Below, one piece after another: positions 6,581 to 13,529 of a stretch of DNA of 34,490 nt (position 1 is its first letter; each line of letters begins with the position of its first letter). Source of the stretch: CAZOVB01 sp964583095 (GTDB lineage: Bacteria > Planctomycetota > Phycisphaerae > SM23-33); NCBI GenBank assembly GCA_964583095.1, contig CAZOVB010000047.1, positions 1-34,490 of the forward strand, in the 5' to 3' direction. Made by a program: the position numbers and the translations under genes. The notes under the pieces are model-generated. The model did not search any database, was not told the DNA's origin, and saw only the letters and a program-made list of their open reading frames with translations.

Positions 6581-6963
6581 AGTTGGCCTTCCCTTTCTTT
6601 CTCCAAGTGTGCTACTGCCAATTTTAGCAGATCCAGCGATCCTTGACGCGTGATATTTACGTAGTGTATTGACAGCCTCTTTAGGTCTGGATGATAGTAA
6701 GCTGCGACCGACACATTAAACCCATCGCCCCATTCCCACCCGTCCGGTAGTTCGGTAATATCAACAGGCTCTTTTTTGGATATGGTATTGATCAGAATGT
6801 TTAGCAGATCGATCGAACCGTCAATACCAGCAGTATCCGAGGGGCTGACTTTTAAACCCTGAGTATCCGGATTGTAAAAAATGTCAACGTATACTCCCTG
6901 CTTGTGCTCGCAAAAAATGTTTTCAATTAAGCTGATTTCCTGAGACTGTATTTGACCGGTCAT
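6568..6963 (-). CDS. Hypothetical early protein with internal duplication
   Basis: A 131-residue acidic protein. Two halves look alike: YVDIFYNPDTQGLKV...GSIDLLNILIN near residues 25-60, and SVAAYYHPDLKRLSI...GSLDLLKLAVAHL near residues 85-122. Each reads as a strand-loop-strand followed by a helix, so the protein probably arose by tandem duplication. The ribosome site GAGGATACT precedes the ATG. It sits between GemA and DUF3164. No function recognised. Confidence 0.7.
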   Translation of the reverse strand: MTGQIQSQEISLIENIFCEHKQGVYVDIFYNPDTQGLKVSPSDTAGIDGSIDLLNILINTISKKEPVDITELPDGWEWGDGFNVSVAAYYHPDLKRLSIHYVNITRQGSLDLLKLAVAHLEKEREGQLCQA

Positions 6964-6970
6964 AGTATCC

Positions 6971-7417
6971 TCACTTTTTCATTGCCGCGATCGTGCGGAT
7001 TATTTTTGCAACATCGCTAACCGTAATCCACTCCAACCGCGATATTCCGTATTTATTCCGAAGGAAATGGTTCAGCGCGGCGCGCTTTTCCTTCGGTGTT
7101 TTTTGGTATGAGACGCCCATCCACATTGCTTCGATTTTTCGCAGCTGCGCGGGGGATGCGTATCCCGGGCGTCCCGCAAATTCATTAAAGCGCTTATAGT
7201 CGCGATGCGTGTACGGCTTGCGGCGGGGTTCCTGCACCCCCGCCGCTTCCGCTTTGTCATTGAGCCGACGAATAAATTCGGTCGCTTCAATGAATGTCAA
7301 ATCCTTGCAGGACGTGGCGCCAAATTCGCCCAGCATCGCTTCGTAAATGTCGCGATCGATACCAAGCTTTTTCGCAAGGACGTGTATAATTTTAATCTGA
7401 TTCTTTGCGATCGTCAT
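6971..7417 (-). CDS. gemA: GemA/gp16-like early protein (DUF1018)
   Basis: A 148-residue protein of the Mu gp16/GemA family: an N-terminal helical part (QIKIIHVLAKKLGIDRDIYEAML), a middle SCKDLTFIEATEFIRRL and a C-terminal ASPAQLRKIEAMWMGVSYQKTPKEKRAAL, typical of DUF1018 proteins. In Mu, GemA is linked to modulation of host gene expression and DNA topology. The start is set at 7417 because ATG there overlaps the TGA of the small membrane protein upstream (ATGA); a longer reading to 7483 would overlap that gene heavily. Confidence 0.85.
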   Translation of the reverse strand: MTIAKNQIKIIHVLAKKLGIDRDIYEAMLGEFGATSCKDLTFIEATEFIRRLNDKAEAAGVQEPRRKPYTHRDYKRFNEFAGRPGYASPAQLRKIEAMWMGVSYQKTPKEKRAALNHFLRNKYGISRLEWITVSDVAKIIRTIAAMKK

Positions 7418-7551
7418 TTTTTGTCTTTCGTTTTGCGTTCCAGATTCCACATGTAAACGATAAAAAGCGCCGCCAGGCAGCAAATGACTATGAAAAATGA
7501 GAGCGTCGGATATCCGCCGAACGCACGGGCGAGTGATATCACGACACTCAT
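7414..7551 (-). CDS. Small membrane protein (45 aa) between B and gemA
   Basis: A 45-codon ORF read directly: MSVVISLARAFGGYPTLSFF, then one hydrophobic segment (residues about 17-35) and a basic tail ending RKTKDKK. Its ATG overlaps the stop of B (ATGA) and its TGA overlaps the start of gemA (ATGA), so it is a coupled cistron. A single-pass protein with a cytoplasmic basic tail is likely. The function is unknown; a role in host takeover or exclusion is only a guess. Confidence 0.7.
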   Translation of the reverse strand: MSVVISLARAFGGYPTLSFFIVICCLAALFIVYMWNLERKTKDKK

Positions 7552-8432
7552 ATCTCCATCACCTGTGCGCATCTGCGCACCAGTTCCGGCGACAGCTCAA
7601 TATTATTTGCCTGCGATGTTCGTATAGCGTTTTGGACCAATAGTCCGAGCGATCGCCCGCATTGTCGGGAATGTTGCCCAAAAACCTTTGCCATATCCGC
7701 CGTCGCCTCCGGGAGATATGATTTAACAATCATCTCTATGTCTTCCGCATTGAGCGGTTTCAGGCGGCAATGGCTTGATATACGTGTGTACATCTGTGCA
7801 AATTCAGATTTTAGGCCGCGGATGTTCTCGATAAGTTTTGGCATGCCGGCCAGAACAACGCCGATGGATGTCTTGTCATGCAGGCAGCGCACAAGCTCAA
7901 GCGCCTTTGTACTCAACAATTCCGCTTGGTCTATGATGAGTAGACGGTCGCTGCCCTGCAGGCCATCGATGCAGTCTGAGTAGATGTCCTCCAGTAATCC
8001 GCGGCTTGGCCTTCCAAGCTCTTTGCGGATTATCGAGAACAGCCGCTTGGGCGAATACGTTGGATCGCATTCGATGTATATCGTGACATCATTTTCGAGC
8101 GCATATTGCTTCAGGCCGAATGTCTTACCCATGCCTGAATCGCTGGTTATAACGCAGAGCGAATGATTGGTATGGGCTGTTTTGCATACTTGCAAAACGC
8201 GGTTGCCGTTGGTCGTGTGGCAAAACATGGTTGCCAAGCCATATTTTACACGTTGTTTTTGCCTTTCCAGGAATTGATGTATTTTTTTATTGAGGCCTCC
8301 CACATTGCCCTTGTACGAGCCCTTCATCCAGACGCTCAATGCTCCGGGCGATATCGATATCGCCCGGGCGATCGATGACGAAGACGCGCCGGATTTTTTG
8401 ATATACTCATCCAGCTCTTTGCGGTAATCCAT
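7548..8432 (-). CDS. B: Transposition protein B, AAA+ ATPase (MuB-like)
   Basis: A 294-residue protein with the MuB layout: an N-terminal HTH domain (SSSSIARAISISPGALSVWM, residues about 17-36), then an AAA+ ATPase core with Walker A (SDSGMGKT, about residues 96-103), Walker B (RLLIIDQAELL) and a C-terminal helical domain (SLGLLVQNAIRTSQANN). MuB binds target DNA in an ATP-dependent filament and delivers it to transposase A, which also gives target immunity. The ribosome site TTGGAGG lies seven bases before the ATG. The gene follows A after a 70-bp gap containing a hairpin. Confidence 0.95.
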   Translation of the reverse strand: MDYRKELDEYIKKSGASSSSIARAISISPGALSVWMKGSYKGNVGGLNKKIHQFLERQKQRVKYGLATMFCHTTNGNRVLQVCKTAHTNHSLCVITSDSGMGKTFGLKQYALENDVTIYIECDPTYSPKRLFSIIRKELGRPSRGLLEDIYSDCIDGLQGSDRLLIIDQAELLSTKALELVRCLHDKTSIGVVLAGMPKLIENIRGLKSEFAQMYTRISSHCRLKPLNAEDIEMIVKSYLPEATADMAKVFGQHSRQCGRSLGLLVQNAIRTSQANNIELSPELVRRCAQVMEI

Positions 8433-8464
8433 AAAAAACCTCCAAGGGTTCGGGTGAGACTATG

Positions 8465-8500
8465 GCGCCGGTCGAATGGCAGTTCGGTCCGGCGCTTTTT
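8465..8500 (+). terminator. Strong hairpin between A and B; terminator in plus orientation
   Basis: GCGCCGG (8465-8471) pairs with CCGGCGC (8489-8495), and CGAA/TTCG pairs inside the loop. On the plus strand it is followed by TTTTTATTT, so it would terminate antisense transcription. On the minus strand, the direction of the operon, there is no T-run after it; it may affect mRNA stability or the ratio of A to B. Confidence 0.55.
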
Positions 8501-8502
8501 AT

Positions 8503-10482
8503 TTATAACGCAACTTTCCAAAAGTCGAAATTTTCAAGCTCATCGTGATTTGTTTGAGGCGTATATTTTTCCAGGCAAAAGTCATCCGTTCCTGACGTTG
8601 CGCGTTTCCCTTCTCGTGTGATCGCGCGGTCCATTTCCGTTGCCAGCCGCGGCGCATTGATTTCTATTTCCGCCGGCTCGTATCCGCGCGCTTTGTTTAG
8701 AACGCGAACTGCTTCCACATGATTTGCGACGGTTTCTTCCGCCGGCGTTTCGCGATATGCGCTCTTTACATATGACCGAATCACTTTGTTTGTCCGCCTA
8801 AGCAGCGCGATATCGTCACGCAATTTCGACCTTGACAGGTCATCCCGCGCGAGCGCCGGCGTCTCGGGATGCAGATACGCTTTGCCGAGACTGGCGTGAT
8901 TTTCAGCGTCAAAAATCCAACATTCCTGACAGCGCTTCGGGTCGGTCCGGTTGTAGACGGTCTTGCCCTGCATAGGTATCATCCAGCTGTCGAAATAATC
9001 GACGCCAAGCGTGCTATCGTAGTAGCCACGGCGGCCGATCTTTCGGCTTGGACCCGTGTGTGTGCAAAGCAGTTTAAGCGCATCCGGGGACACCTGCTTA
9101 ATAGCGCCATTCTTTGCGGCTGTCGGCGCTTCCATTTCGTAAATCTGGTCGGGAGAATATCCCTTGCGATGCCCCGAGCTAATCATTTCGCGGTTGATAA
9201 CGTTTGCGACCCATCGATCAAAAATCTTTGAGAAGTCGTCGAATGGGATAATTTTGCGCGCCTTTATGTGACTATTCAGGGATTCCGGCCGCTCGACGAC
9301 ATTGCCGCCACGATAACCAACCAGGTGTTTTGCAAAATCGTTTTTGTTGCGCAAAAAATCGCGCTCGACCGGTTTTGACTGCGGATTGTACGGCCACGCC
9401 CAGCAGACTTCGATTTGCAGCGGCTGAATCAATGGGATTGTGTCGCGTTGCGAAACCGACACCGTGCATTTGCGTCGCCCGCCGGTAAAATCCTTGTGAC
9501 GGTAATCTTTTCCGTTGTCCAGATAAAAGCCGCTGCACAACGGATAATCGCAGCCGGCGCGAAACAGCGAGAGGAAAATGTGATCCGATTTGGGCGGCTC
9601 AATATGCAAGTCCCATCCCATCCACTTGCCGGATTTGTAATCGCGCCAAACAGATACCCAAGGGAATGCGTAGCGCTCGTCCTTGCCAACCATGTAGCTG
9701 ACCGCGATATCGACCTGAGCATGATCCGAAACCCAAATTTCGCCGGCTAGTATATCCGAGTAATCACGTTTTATATAATAGCCGTATTTGCGGCGATACG
9801 CCGCTTCACCATATCGCGCCATGTAAATAGCCGACGCAGGCGTCTCGCGCTCAAGGCGCCGGAGAAAAGACATGTATGATGGAAATGATTGTTTGCCGAG
9901 ACTTTCGTCTCTTAAGAGCGCAGCGCCAAATGCTTTTTTCCAGCACGACACCGCTCCCGGCGCGCCTTCCTTTAAATAGAGCGCTCGCCAGTACTCAAAA
10001 TCCTGATCATCGATTTTGGTGTTACCGGCATTTGATCCTAATCTGCCGAGCAACGCGGCTACCCCGCTATCACGATAAGCCTTTCGCGCGGCGGCAATAC
10101 TATTGTATGAGGTTTTGCAATCGGGATACACGCGGTTCCATTCAGCGCAAAATGATTCGATCTCGGAACGGCCCATTCCATCAGTGAGTTTTATCAGTTC
10201 CATATATTTGTCCGCTTTGCGTCTGTTGTACTCAGGAGCGGCGGCATATATCTCGGCGTCTGTAATCGGGTCGGCTTCGGTTTGCTCGGTAGTTTCGGTT
10301 TTGATATCGCGATTATATCTGCATTGCGCAGAAATCGGTAACGAACCAAGGGCAAAATCCCAGCGTTGTCCGCCAAGCCCTTTTGCTAATCGAGATTTGT
10401 ATTTAGCGCGCGTGCGATGTAAATGACGCTTTGATATACCTAAAAGTTCAGACGCTTCTAATGCACTTAGCCAGATTTCCAT
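8503..10482 (-). CDS. A: Mu-type DDE transposase A
   Basis: A 659-residue transposase. The N-terminal Mu-type HTH (WLSALEASELLGISKRHLHR and the following GLGGQRWDF) binds DNA. The RNase H-like catalytic core has D253 (GEIWVSDHAQ), D322 (FYLDNGKDY) and E373 (QSKPVERDFL), aligned with the DDE triad of MuA. It catalyses end cleavage and strand transfer during replicative transposition and should act on the GTGGGACAT repeats at the phage ends. The start is the ATG at 10482, which overlaps the upstream stop (TGATG); a TTG one codon earlier is unlikely. Confidence 0.96.
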   Translation of the reverse strand: MEIWLSALEASELLGISKRHLHRTRAKYKSRLAKGLGGQRWDFALGSLPISAQCRYNRDIKTETTEQTEADPITDAEIYAAAPEYNRRKADKYMELIKLTDGMGRSEIESFCAEWNRVYPDCKTSYNSIAAARKAYRDSGVAALLGRLGSNAGNTKIDDQDFEYWRALYLKEGAPGAVSCWKKAFGAALLRDESLGKQSFPSYMSFLRRLERETPASAIYMARYGEAAYRRKYGYYIKRDYSDILAGEIWVSDHAQVDIAVSYMVGKDERYAFPWVSVWRDYKSGKWMGWDLHIEPPKSDHIFLSLFRAGCDYPLCSGFYLDNGKDYRHKDFTGGRRKCTVSVSQRDTIPLIQPLQIEVCWAWPYNPQSKPVERDFLRNKNDFAKHLVGYRGGNVVERPESLNSHIKARKIIPFDDFSKIFDRWVANVINREMISSGHRKGYSPDQIYEMEAPTAAKNGAIKQVSPDALKLLCTHTGPSRKIGRRGYYDSTLGVDYFDSWMIPMQGKTVYNRTDPKRCQECWIFDAENHASLGKAYLHPETPALARDDLSRSKLRDDIALLRRTNKVIRSYVKSAYRETPAEETVANHVEAVRVLNKARGYEPAEIEINAPRLATEMDRAITREGKRATSGTDDFCLEKYTPQTNHDELENFDFWKVAL

Positions 10483-10928
10483 CAATTCGCCTCAGTCGTT
10501 ATCGAGCATTTAAGCATTGTTTTAAGAGGCTTTTTTCGCGATTGAAGCCGCGTTTCTTGCTCCAGTATCTTGCCAAGTTCGAGCTGTAACAGATCTTGAT
10601 CCGGGACAAATGTACCATGACAGTATCTACAAAGTGATTCGATAAGCGATGTATCGCCGACAGCACGGACTAATGCGGGAACGTATTCCGCCGGCAAACG
10701 GTGCGATTGCTTTGATTCGCAGCTCCATGAATCTATGGTATACTTGGATATGTCTTTGCCGGTCAGCTCCGCCATCGAGGCCGCGATGTGCCAGCGTGAT
10801 TGCGGGGACTGCTTGATGCTTCTGGTGACGATTTGCCTGATATTACTGGCAATATCAAGAGAACCAGGCTCATCATCCACCCGTTTAAAAAGATCAAGCT
10901 GGCTTATGTCTAATTTTTTGGGAGACAT
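10482..10928 (-). CDS. Early protein with N-terminal QLDLF clamp-binding motif, upstream of A
   Basis: A 148-residue protein starting at the ATG at 10928 (MSPKKLDISQLDLFKR); a TTG at 10940 is less likely. QLDLF at residues 10-14 matches the sliding-clamp-binding consensus. Next comes a helical region with an HTH-like stretch (RWHIAASMAELTGKDISKYTIDSW) and a segment with C-x2-C plus H (LCRYCHGTF). Proteins at this place in Mu-like phages are usually small regulatory or DNA-binding proteins; I do not recognise a specific family. Coupled to A by TGATG, so made in a fixed ratio with the transposase. Confidence 0.75.
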   Translation of the reverse strand: MSPKKLDISQLDLFKRVDDEPGSLDIASNIRQIVTRSIKQSPQSRWHIAASMAELTGKDISKYTIDSWSCESKQSHRLPAEYVPALVRAVGDTSLIESLCRYCHGTFVPDQDLLQLELGKILEQETRLQSRKKPLKTMLKCSITTEAN

Positions 10929-10948
10929 AGATATTGGCAATTCCTATA

Positions 10949-11212
10949 TTAATCCACGCGGCCCGTTTCGGCCCGTTGTGGGACGGAACAGGCCCCATTG
11001 ATAGGCCGGCGTTCGCTTGCCAGCGAAAGTCTGAGTTTTGCGAACTGCTCGGCAATGAACGTATCGATTATCTGGTTAGCGCGCTTTGATTTCCTTGCGT
11101 TAGTGATCGCCTGGCTTATCAGCCCCTGGCTGACGCCATTAGATTCGGCGAGAGCGGTAGTAGTTGTTCCGGAAAACGCCAGCGCTATCTTGAGTTTTTT
11201 TGCCCGGTCCAT
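10949..11212 (-). CDS. Ner/Cro-like early regulator
   Basis: An 87-residue basic protein, first gene of the early operon, with an HTH-like N-terminal half (IALAFSGTTTTALAESNGVSQGLISQAI, residues about 9-36). In Mu the corresponding first early gene ner encodes a small protein that turns down repressor and early transcription. Sequence similarity to Ner itself is not obvious, so the call rests on position, size and the HTH. It starts about 36 bases downstream of the predicted early start site. The ribosome site is weak. Confidence 0.7.
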   Translation of the reverse strand: MDRAKKLKIALAFSGTTTTALAESNGVSQGLISQAITNARKSKRANQIIDTFIAEQFAKLRLSLASERRPINGACSVPQRAETGRVD

Positions 11213-11233
11213 TTTCGGCCCTTTTTTTTGGCT

Positions 11234-11262
11234 TTGTGGTAGTTGCGTATTACCAATATAAA
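11234..11262 (+). promoter_or_regulatory. Predicted repressor promoter and operator dyad
   Basis: TTGTGG (11234-11239), 17-bp spacer, TATAAA (11257-11262). An inverted repeat TGGTA/TACCA (11237-11241 and 11251-11255, 9 bp apart) lies within it and is a candidate operator. The transcript would start near 11269 and read the repressor gene. Confidence 0.55.
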
Positions 11263-11283
11263 CTTATTTGGCAAAAAAATCAA
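11255..11283 (-). promoter_or_regulatory. Predicted early promoter, face to face with the repressor promoter
   Basis: On the minus strand: TTGATT (11283-11278), 17-bp spacer, TATATT (11260-11255). Its -10 box overlaps that of the plus-strand repressor promoter by four bases, so polymerase cannot occupy both. It would drive the whole early operon leftwards. Confidence 0.6.
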
Positions 11284-11307
11284 CTAAAAAAGATGGGTTT
11301 TTGCAAA

Positions 11308-11697
11308 ATGGATAATTTTGCTGAAAGATTCCGCCATATTCGAAAAGAAATTGCACATTTGAATCAAAAGGATTTTGCCAAAAAAGTTGGCATTGATAGC
11401 TATCAATCTATCTATAAATATGAAAAGGGCATTTCATATCCGAAGTATTCCGTCCTGGCAAACATCCACAATGAGTATGGCGTTTCAATGGATTGGATGA
11501 TTTCCGGAGTTGGAAGTATTAACGCTCGCGGCGATATCGATAAGCTTGATTCGGAAATTAAAGAGCTACGCCGCGAGAACAAGCAGCTTCGGGCGCAGAT
11601 CGATGCGATGAAAGAGCGTCACGAGCGCGAATTGGAAGAAAAGCGCGAAATCATACAGAATCTCTTCACTCTATTAAACAAGGGAGGCGGCAAGTGA
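11308..11697 (+). CDS. Xre-type phage repressor with C-terminal coiled coil
   Basis: A 129-residue protein divergent from the early operon. The N-terminal HTH (AERFRHIRKEIAHLNQKDFA, then SIYKYEKGISYPKY, ending VSMDWMISG) is typical of Xre/CI repressors. The C-terminal 45 residues (IDKLDSEIKELRRENKQLRA and onward) are a charged coiled coil, probably for oligomerisation. No S24 peptidase domain is present, so classical RecA-stimulated self-cleavage is not expected. The start at 11308 matches the usual domain beginning; 11293 is an alternative. Neither has a strong ribosome site. It probably controls lysogeny by binding between the two divergent promoters. Confidence 0.85.
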   Translation: MDNFAERFRHIRKEIAHLNQKDFAKKVGIDSYQSIYKYEKGISYPKYSVLANIHNEYGVSMDWMISGVGSINARGDIDKLDSEIKELRRENKQLRAQIDAMKERHERELEEKREIIQNLFTLLNKGGGK

Positions 11698-11990
11698 CAC
11701 TATTTTTTTTATGGCTTCCGGTGGCGATTGTCGGCTACGCGCTCGGGAAGATTTACCGTAACCGGGCGCTGAGCGGATTTCTCCTCGGTTTTTTTCTTGG
11801 ACCTATTGGATGGGCTTTGGTTGTGGCGCTTAAAGATATGCGTCTGCGCTGCGCGCATTGCGGCGCCGTGGTGAATAAGGGATACCGCATTTGCGGGCAA
11901 TGCGGACACGAAATCGAAACAAAACCACGGCCCGCTAGTTCAAATGACGATCCGGAGCTGAGCAATCTTATTTCACGCTTGCAAAAATGA
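11694..11990 (+). CDS. Membrane protein with zinc ribbon, coupled to the repressor
   Basis: A 98-residue protein starting with GTG that overlaps the repressor stop (GTGA), with GGGAGG upstream. Two hydrophobic segments (residues about 1-17 and 27-45) precede a cytoplasmic zinc ribbon with two C-x2-C knuckles (CAHCG about residue 53, CGQCG about residue 68). Being in the lysogenic transcript, it is likely expressed in the prophage state. A role in superinfection exclusion or another lysogenic conversion trait is plausible but not shown. Confidence 0.75.
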   Translation: MTLFFLWLPVAIVGYALGKIYRNRALSGFLLGFFLGPIGWALVVALKDMRLRCAHCGAVVNKGYRICGQCGHEIETKPRPASSNDDPELSNLISRLQK

Positions 11991-12079
11991 ACCGCGATAG
12001 AATACAATTTCAGCAATTCGTAATGATTGGCGTTTTAATCGTCGCTGCAATAATTGCAATTGTCGAGGCGCTGAAATAA
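11987..12079 (+). CDS. 30-residue single-span membrane peptide, lysogenic operon
   Basis: A very short ORF, read directly: MNRDRIQFQQFVMIGVL followed by a hydrophobic run to EALK. The ATG overlaps the stop of the previous gene (ATGA), the same coupling used throughout this phage. One transmembrane helix with a charged N-terminus. Function unknown. The shortness lowers confidence, but hydrophobicity and coupling argue for a real gene. Confidence 0.5.
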   Translation: MNRDRIQFQQFVMIGVLIVAAIIAIVEALK

Positions 12080-12093
12080 CTTCGCAAGTCATT

Positions 12094-12144
12094 CCCGGCG
12101 ACGCTTCGATCGCGCCGCCGGGCGGCATGTGCTTCGCCTCTTTT
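12094..12144 (+). terminator. Possible terminator after the lysogenic operon
   Basis: CCCGGCG (12094-12100) pairs with CGCCGGG (12116-12122); alternatively GGGCG (12120-12124) pairs with CGCCT just before TTTTT (12140-12144). Neither is a textbook terminator, but the region lies exactly between the converging repressor and late operons. I see no gene in 12080-12186. Confidence 0.4.
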
Positions 12145-12186
12145 TCCTGTGATTTCAAAGAGCGCTATTTGTTATTTTGCGGCCAA

Positions 12187-12360
12187 TTATTCGGCATCGC
12201 GGGCGACGTATCTACCGCACCTTGCTGGGCGCGCAATATCATCACCAAGTCTAATGTGTCGGGCGCCCGCCCACACGCTTTCTCCGCATTCCGCAACAAC
12301 AAAATCTTCGGTAATGAATCCCTCTAAATAAGCGCAGCCGTGACATGTCTCTAGTTCCAT
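12187..12360 (-). CDS. Small cysteine-rich protein, last gene of the minus late operon
   Basis: A 57-residue ORF read directly on the minus strand: METC-type start MELETCHGCAYLEGF, with Cys at 6, 9, 25 and 49 and a WAGARHIRLGDD segment. The C-x2-C plus two further Cys suggests a zinc ribbon. It begins 15 bases after the stop of another zinc-ribbon gene. Function unknown. Confidence 0.6.
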   Translation of the reverse strand: MELETCHGCAYLEGFITEDFVVAECGESVWAGARHIRLGDDIARPARCGRYVARDAE

Positions 12361-12375
12361 AATTTTACGCGCCTT

Positions 12376-12570
12376 TTAGCGGTACTTTCTTGCTTTCGAA
12401 TCCCAATGCCTGCTTTGCTGCGGGCGCTTGTGGTACGTGTCGAGATACCCTTCGTCTGCTGCTTGCCGGTCCGGACCGCACTCCGTGCCGCATTTGTTGC
12501 AGCGATCGCTATTGTCTAACCGATACCAGCTCCCGCATTCCGGACATTGGTGCGTCGATTGTCTACTCAT
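12376..12570 (-). CDS. Small zinc-ribbon protein
   Basis: A 64-residue protein with CPECG (residues 9-13) and CNKCG, two zinc knuckles separated by SWYRLDNSDR, then a basic, His-rich tail. The start at 12570 (MSRQSTHQCPECG) overlaps the stop of the 54-residue gene by 8 bp and is preferred to an upstream TTG. Function unknown; a role in late gene control or DNA binding is possible. Confidence 0.65.
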   Translation of the reverse strand: MSRQSTHQCPECGSWYRLDNSDRCNKCGTECGPDRQAADEGYLDTYHKRPQQSRHWDSKARKYR

Positions 12571-12727
12571 TGCACGATTTCTTTTCCACGACAATTACTT
12601 TTATGCTCTCAACCTCCTGTAAAAGTGGATCCACTTTTACGATTCGCCATCCCCGCGCTTTGAATTTCGCTACGCATGTGCGCGCTTTTTCCGCCGGCAC
12701 ATGGCGAATAATAATCAATTTGTGCAT
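12563..12727 (-). CDS. Small hypothetical protein (54 aa)
   Basis: Read directly on the minus strand: MHKLIIIRHVPAEKARTCVA to KKSCNE. A beta-alpha-beta-like pattern (KLIIIRHV, helix EKARTCVAKFKARG, WRIVKV, then IKVIVVEKK) suggests a compact ferredoxin-like or glutaredoxin-sized fold. It fills the space between two longer genes and overlaps the next start by 8 bp. No family recognised. Confidence 0.6.
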   Translation of the reverse strand: MHKLIIIRHVPAEKARTCVAKFKARGWRIVKVDPLLQEVESIKVIVVEKKSCNE

Positions 12728-12733
12728 GATCTA

Positions 12734-13060
12734 CTACATGTCCTGGGCAATCTGGCGCATAACCGCGCCGAATGACATCGGCTTGTTTTTAGTCTGATAG
12801 GTGTTGCGCCACCAATTACGTATCATTTGCATCTTGCCGGCGTCCCGCTCTTTGCTTGGCATCAGGCTATACCGCACGCCGTCTTTATTCGGGACGAAAC
12901 CGTGCAGCACATATTTAATAATTCCTCGTTCGCCTTTTGCGCCGCGCGCCTTCCAGAACGCATCCATTGTTTGATCCCAATCACCGCCGCACATTTTATT
13001 TATTCTGCGCACCATTGCCCAGGGTATTTCCTGTCCGTTTATGGTCGGATTCTTACTCAT
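12734..13060 (-). CDS. Hypothetical late protein next to gpG
   Basis: A 108-residue basic protein rich in Trp and Met (IPWAMVRRINKMCGGDWDQ, IRNWWRNTYQTKNKP). The start overlaps the gpG stop by 8 bp, so it is coupled to the tail-completion gene. Perhaps a minor structural or assembly protein; no family recognised. Confidence 0.65.
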   Translation of the reverse strand: MSKNPTINGQEIPWAMVRRINKMCGGDWDQTMDAFWKARGAKGERGIIKYVLHGFVPNKDGVRYSLMPSKERDAGKMQMIRNWWRNTYQTKNKPMSFGAVMRQIAQDM

Positions 13061-13529
13061 TGGTCAAATGCTCCCTTATGATGTCGTTGGCTTCTTGTAT
13101 GTCGCCAGGCTGCAGGTGCATGTATGGGCGCGCCGGGATTGTGACTTTGCGTCCGCGCCCCGCCTTTCCGCCGTAGTGCTGTATGGCGGCGTATGGCTTA
13201 TTGGTTCCCGCTTGCGCGTAATCGGCGCCATGATCCGCGGATATGCTTGCGGCCAGCTGGCCGGAAACCTGCAATTTCTTTCCGGGCCATTTTCCTTCTT
13301 TTGAGCGTTGAGCCTTTGTTTTATCGGATAGCTCGGGCCACTTGCGCCCGCCGCCGATCGGCGAGTCCGCGGACTGGTAGCGACCTTCGTCTTGAAAATT
13401 TTTTTCGATCGCGGAAACCATGAGTTCGCTAATTTCTGCAAACGCCGGCGACATATTTCGCGCTTGCCGGCTTAGCCGGTCAACGCGTTTTTCGAGGCGC
13501 GATCGATCGACTTTTAGATTGATTTTCAT
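13053..13529 (-). CDS. G: Virion morphogenesis / tail completion protein (Mu gpG-like)
   Basis: A 158-residue protein matching the phage virion morphogenesis family of Mu gpG/P2 gpS: an N-terminal MKINLKVDRSRLEKRVDRL helix, NFQDEGRYQSADSPIG, then KWPELSDKTKAQR, the GKKLQVSGQLAASI motif and a C-terminal YAAIQHYGGKAGRG segment. It helps join heads and tails. The start at 13529 makes an ATGA overlap with the upstream gene. It lies in the head operon, as in Mu, where G follows F. Confidence 0.88.
   Translation of the reverse strand: MKINLKVDRSRLEKRVDRLSRQARNMSPAFAEISELMVSAIEKNFQDEGRYQSADSPIGGGRKWPELSDKTKAQRSKEGKWPGKKLQVSGQLAASISADHGADYAQAGTNKPYAAIQHYGGKAGRGRKVTIPARPYMHLQPGDIQEANDIIREHLTNE

Noticed and set aside
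11693..12158. Minus-strand ORFs opposite the repressor operon
   Set aside because: No conserved motifs, and they oppose GTGA/ATGA-coupled plus-strand genes.
12127..12331. Plus-strand ORFs after the lysogenic operon
   Set aside because: They overlap the better supported 57-residue cysteine-rich minus-strand gene and lack ribosome sites.
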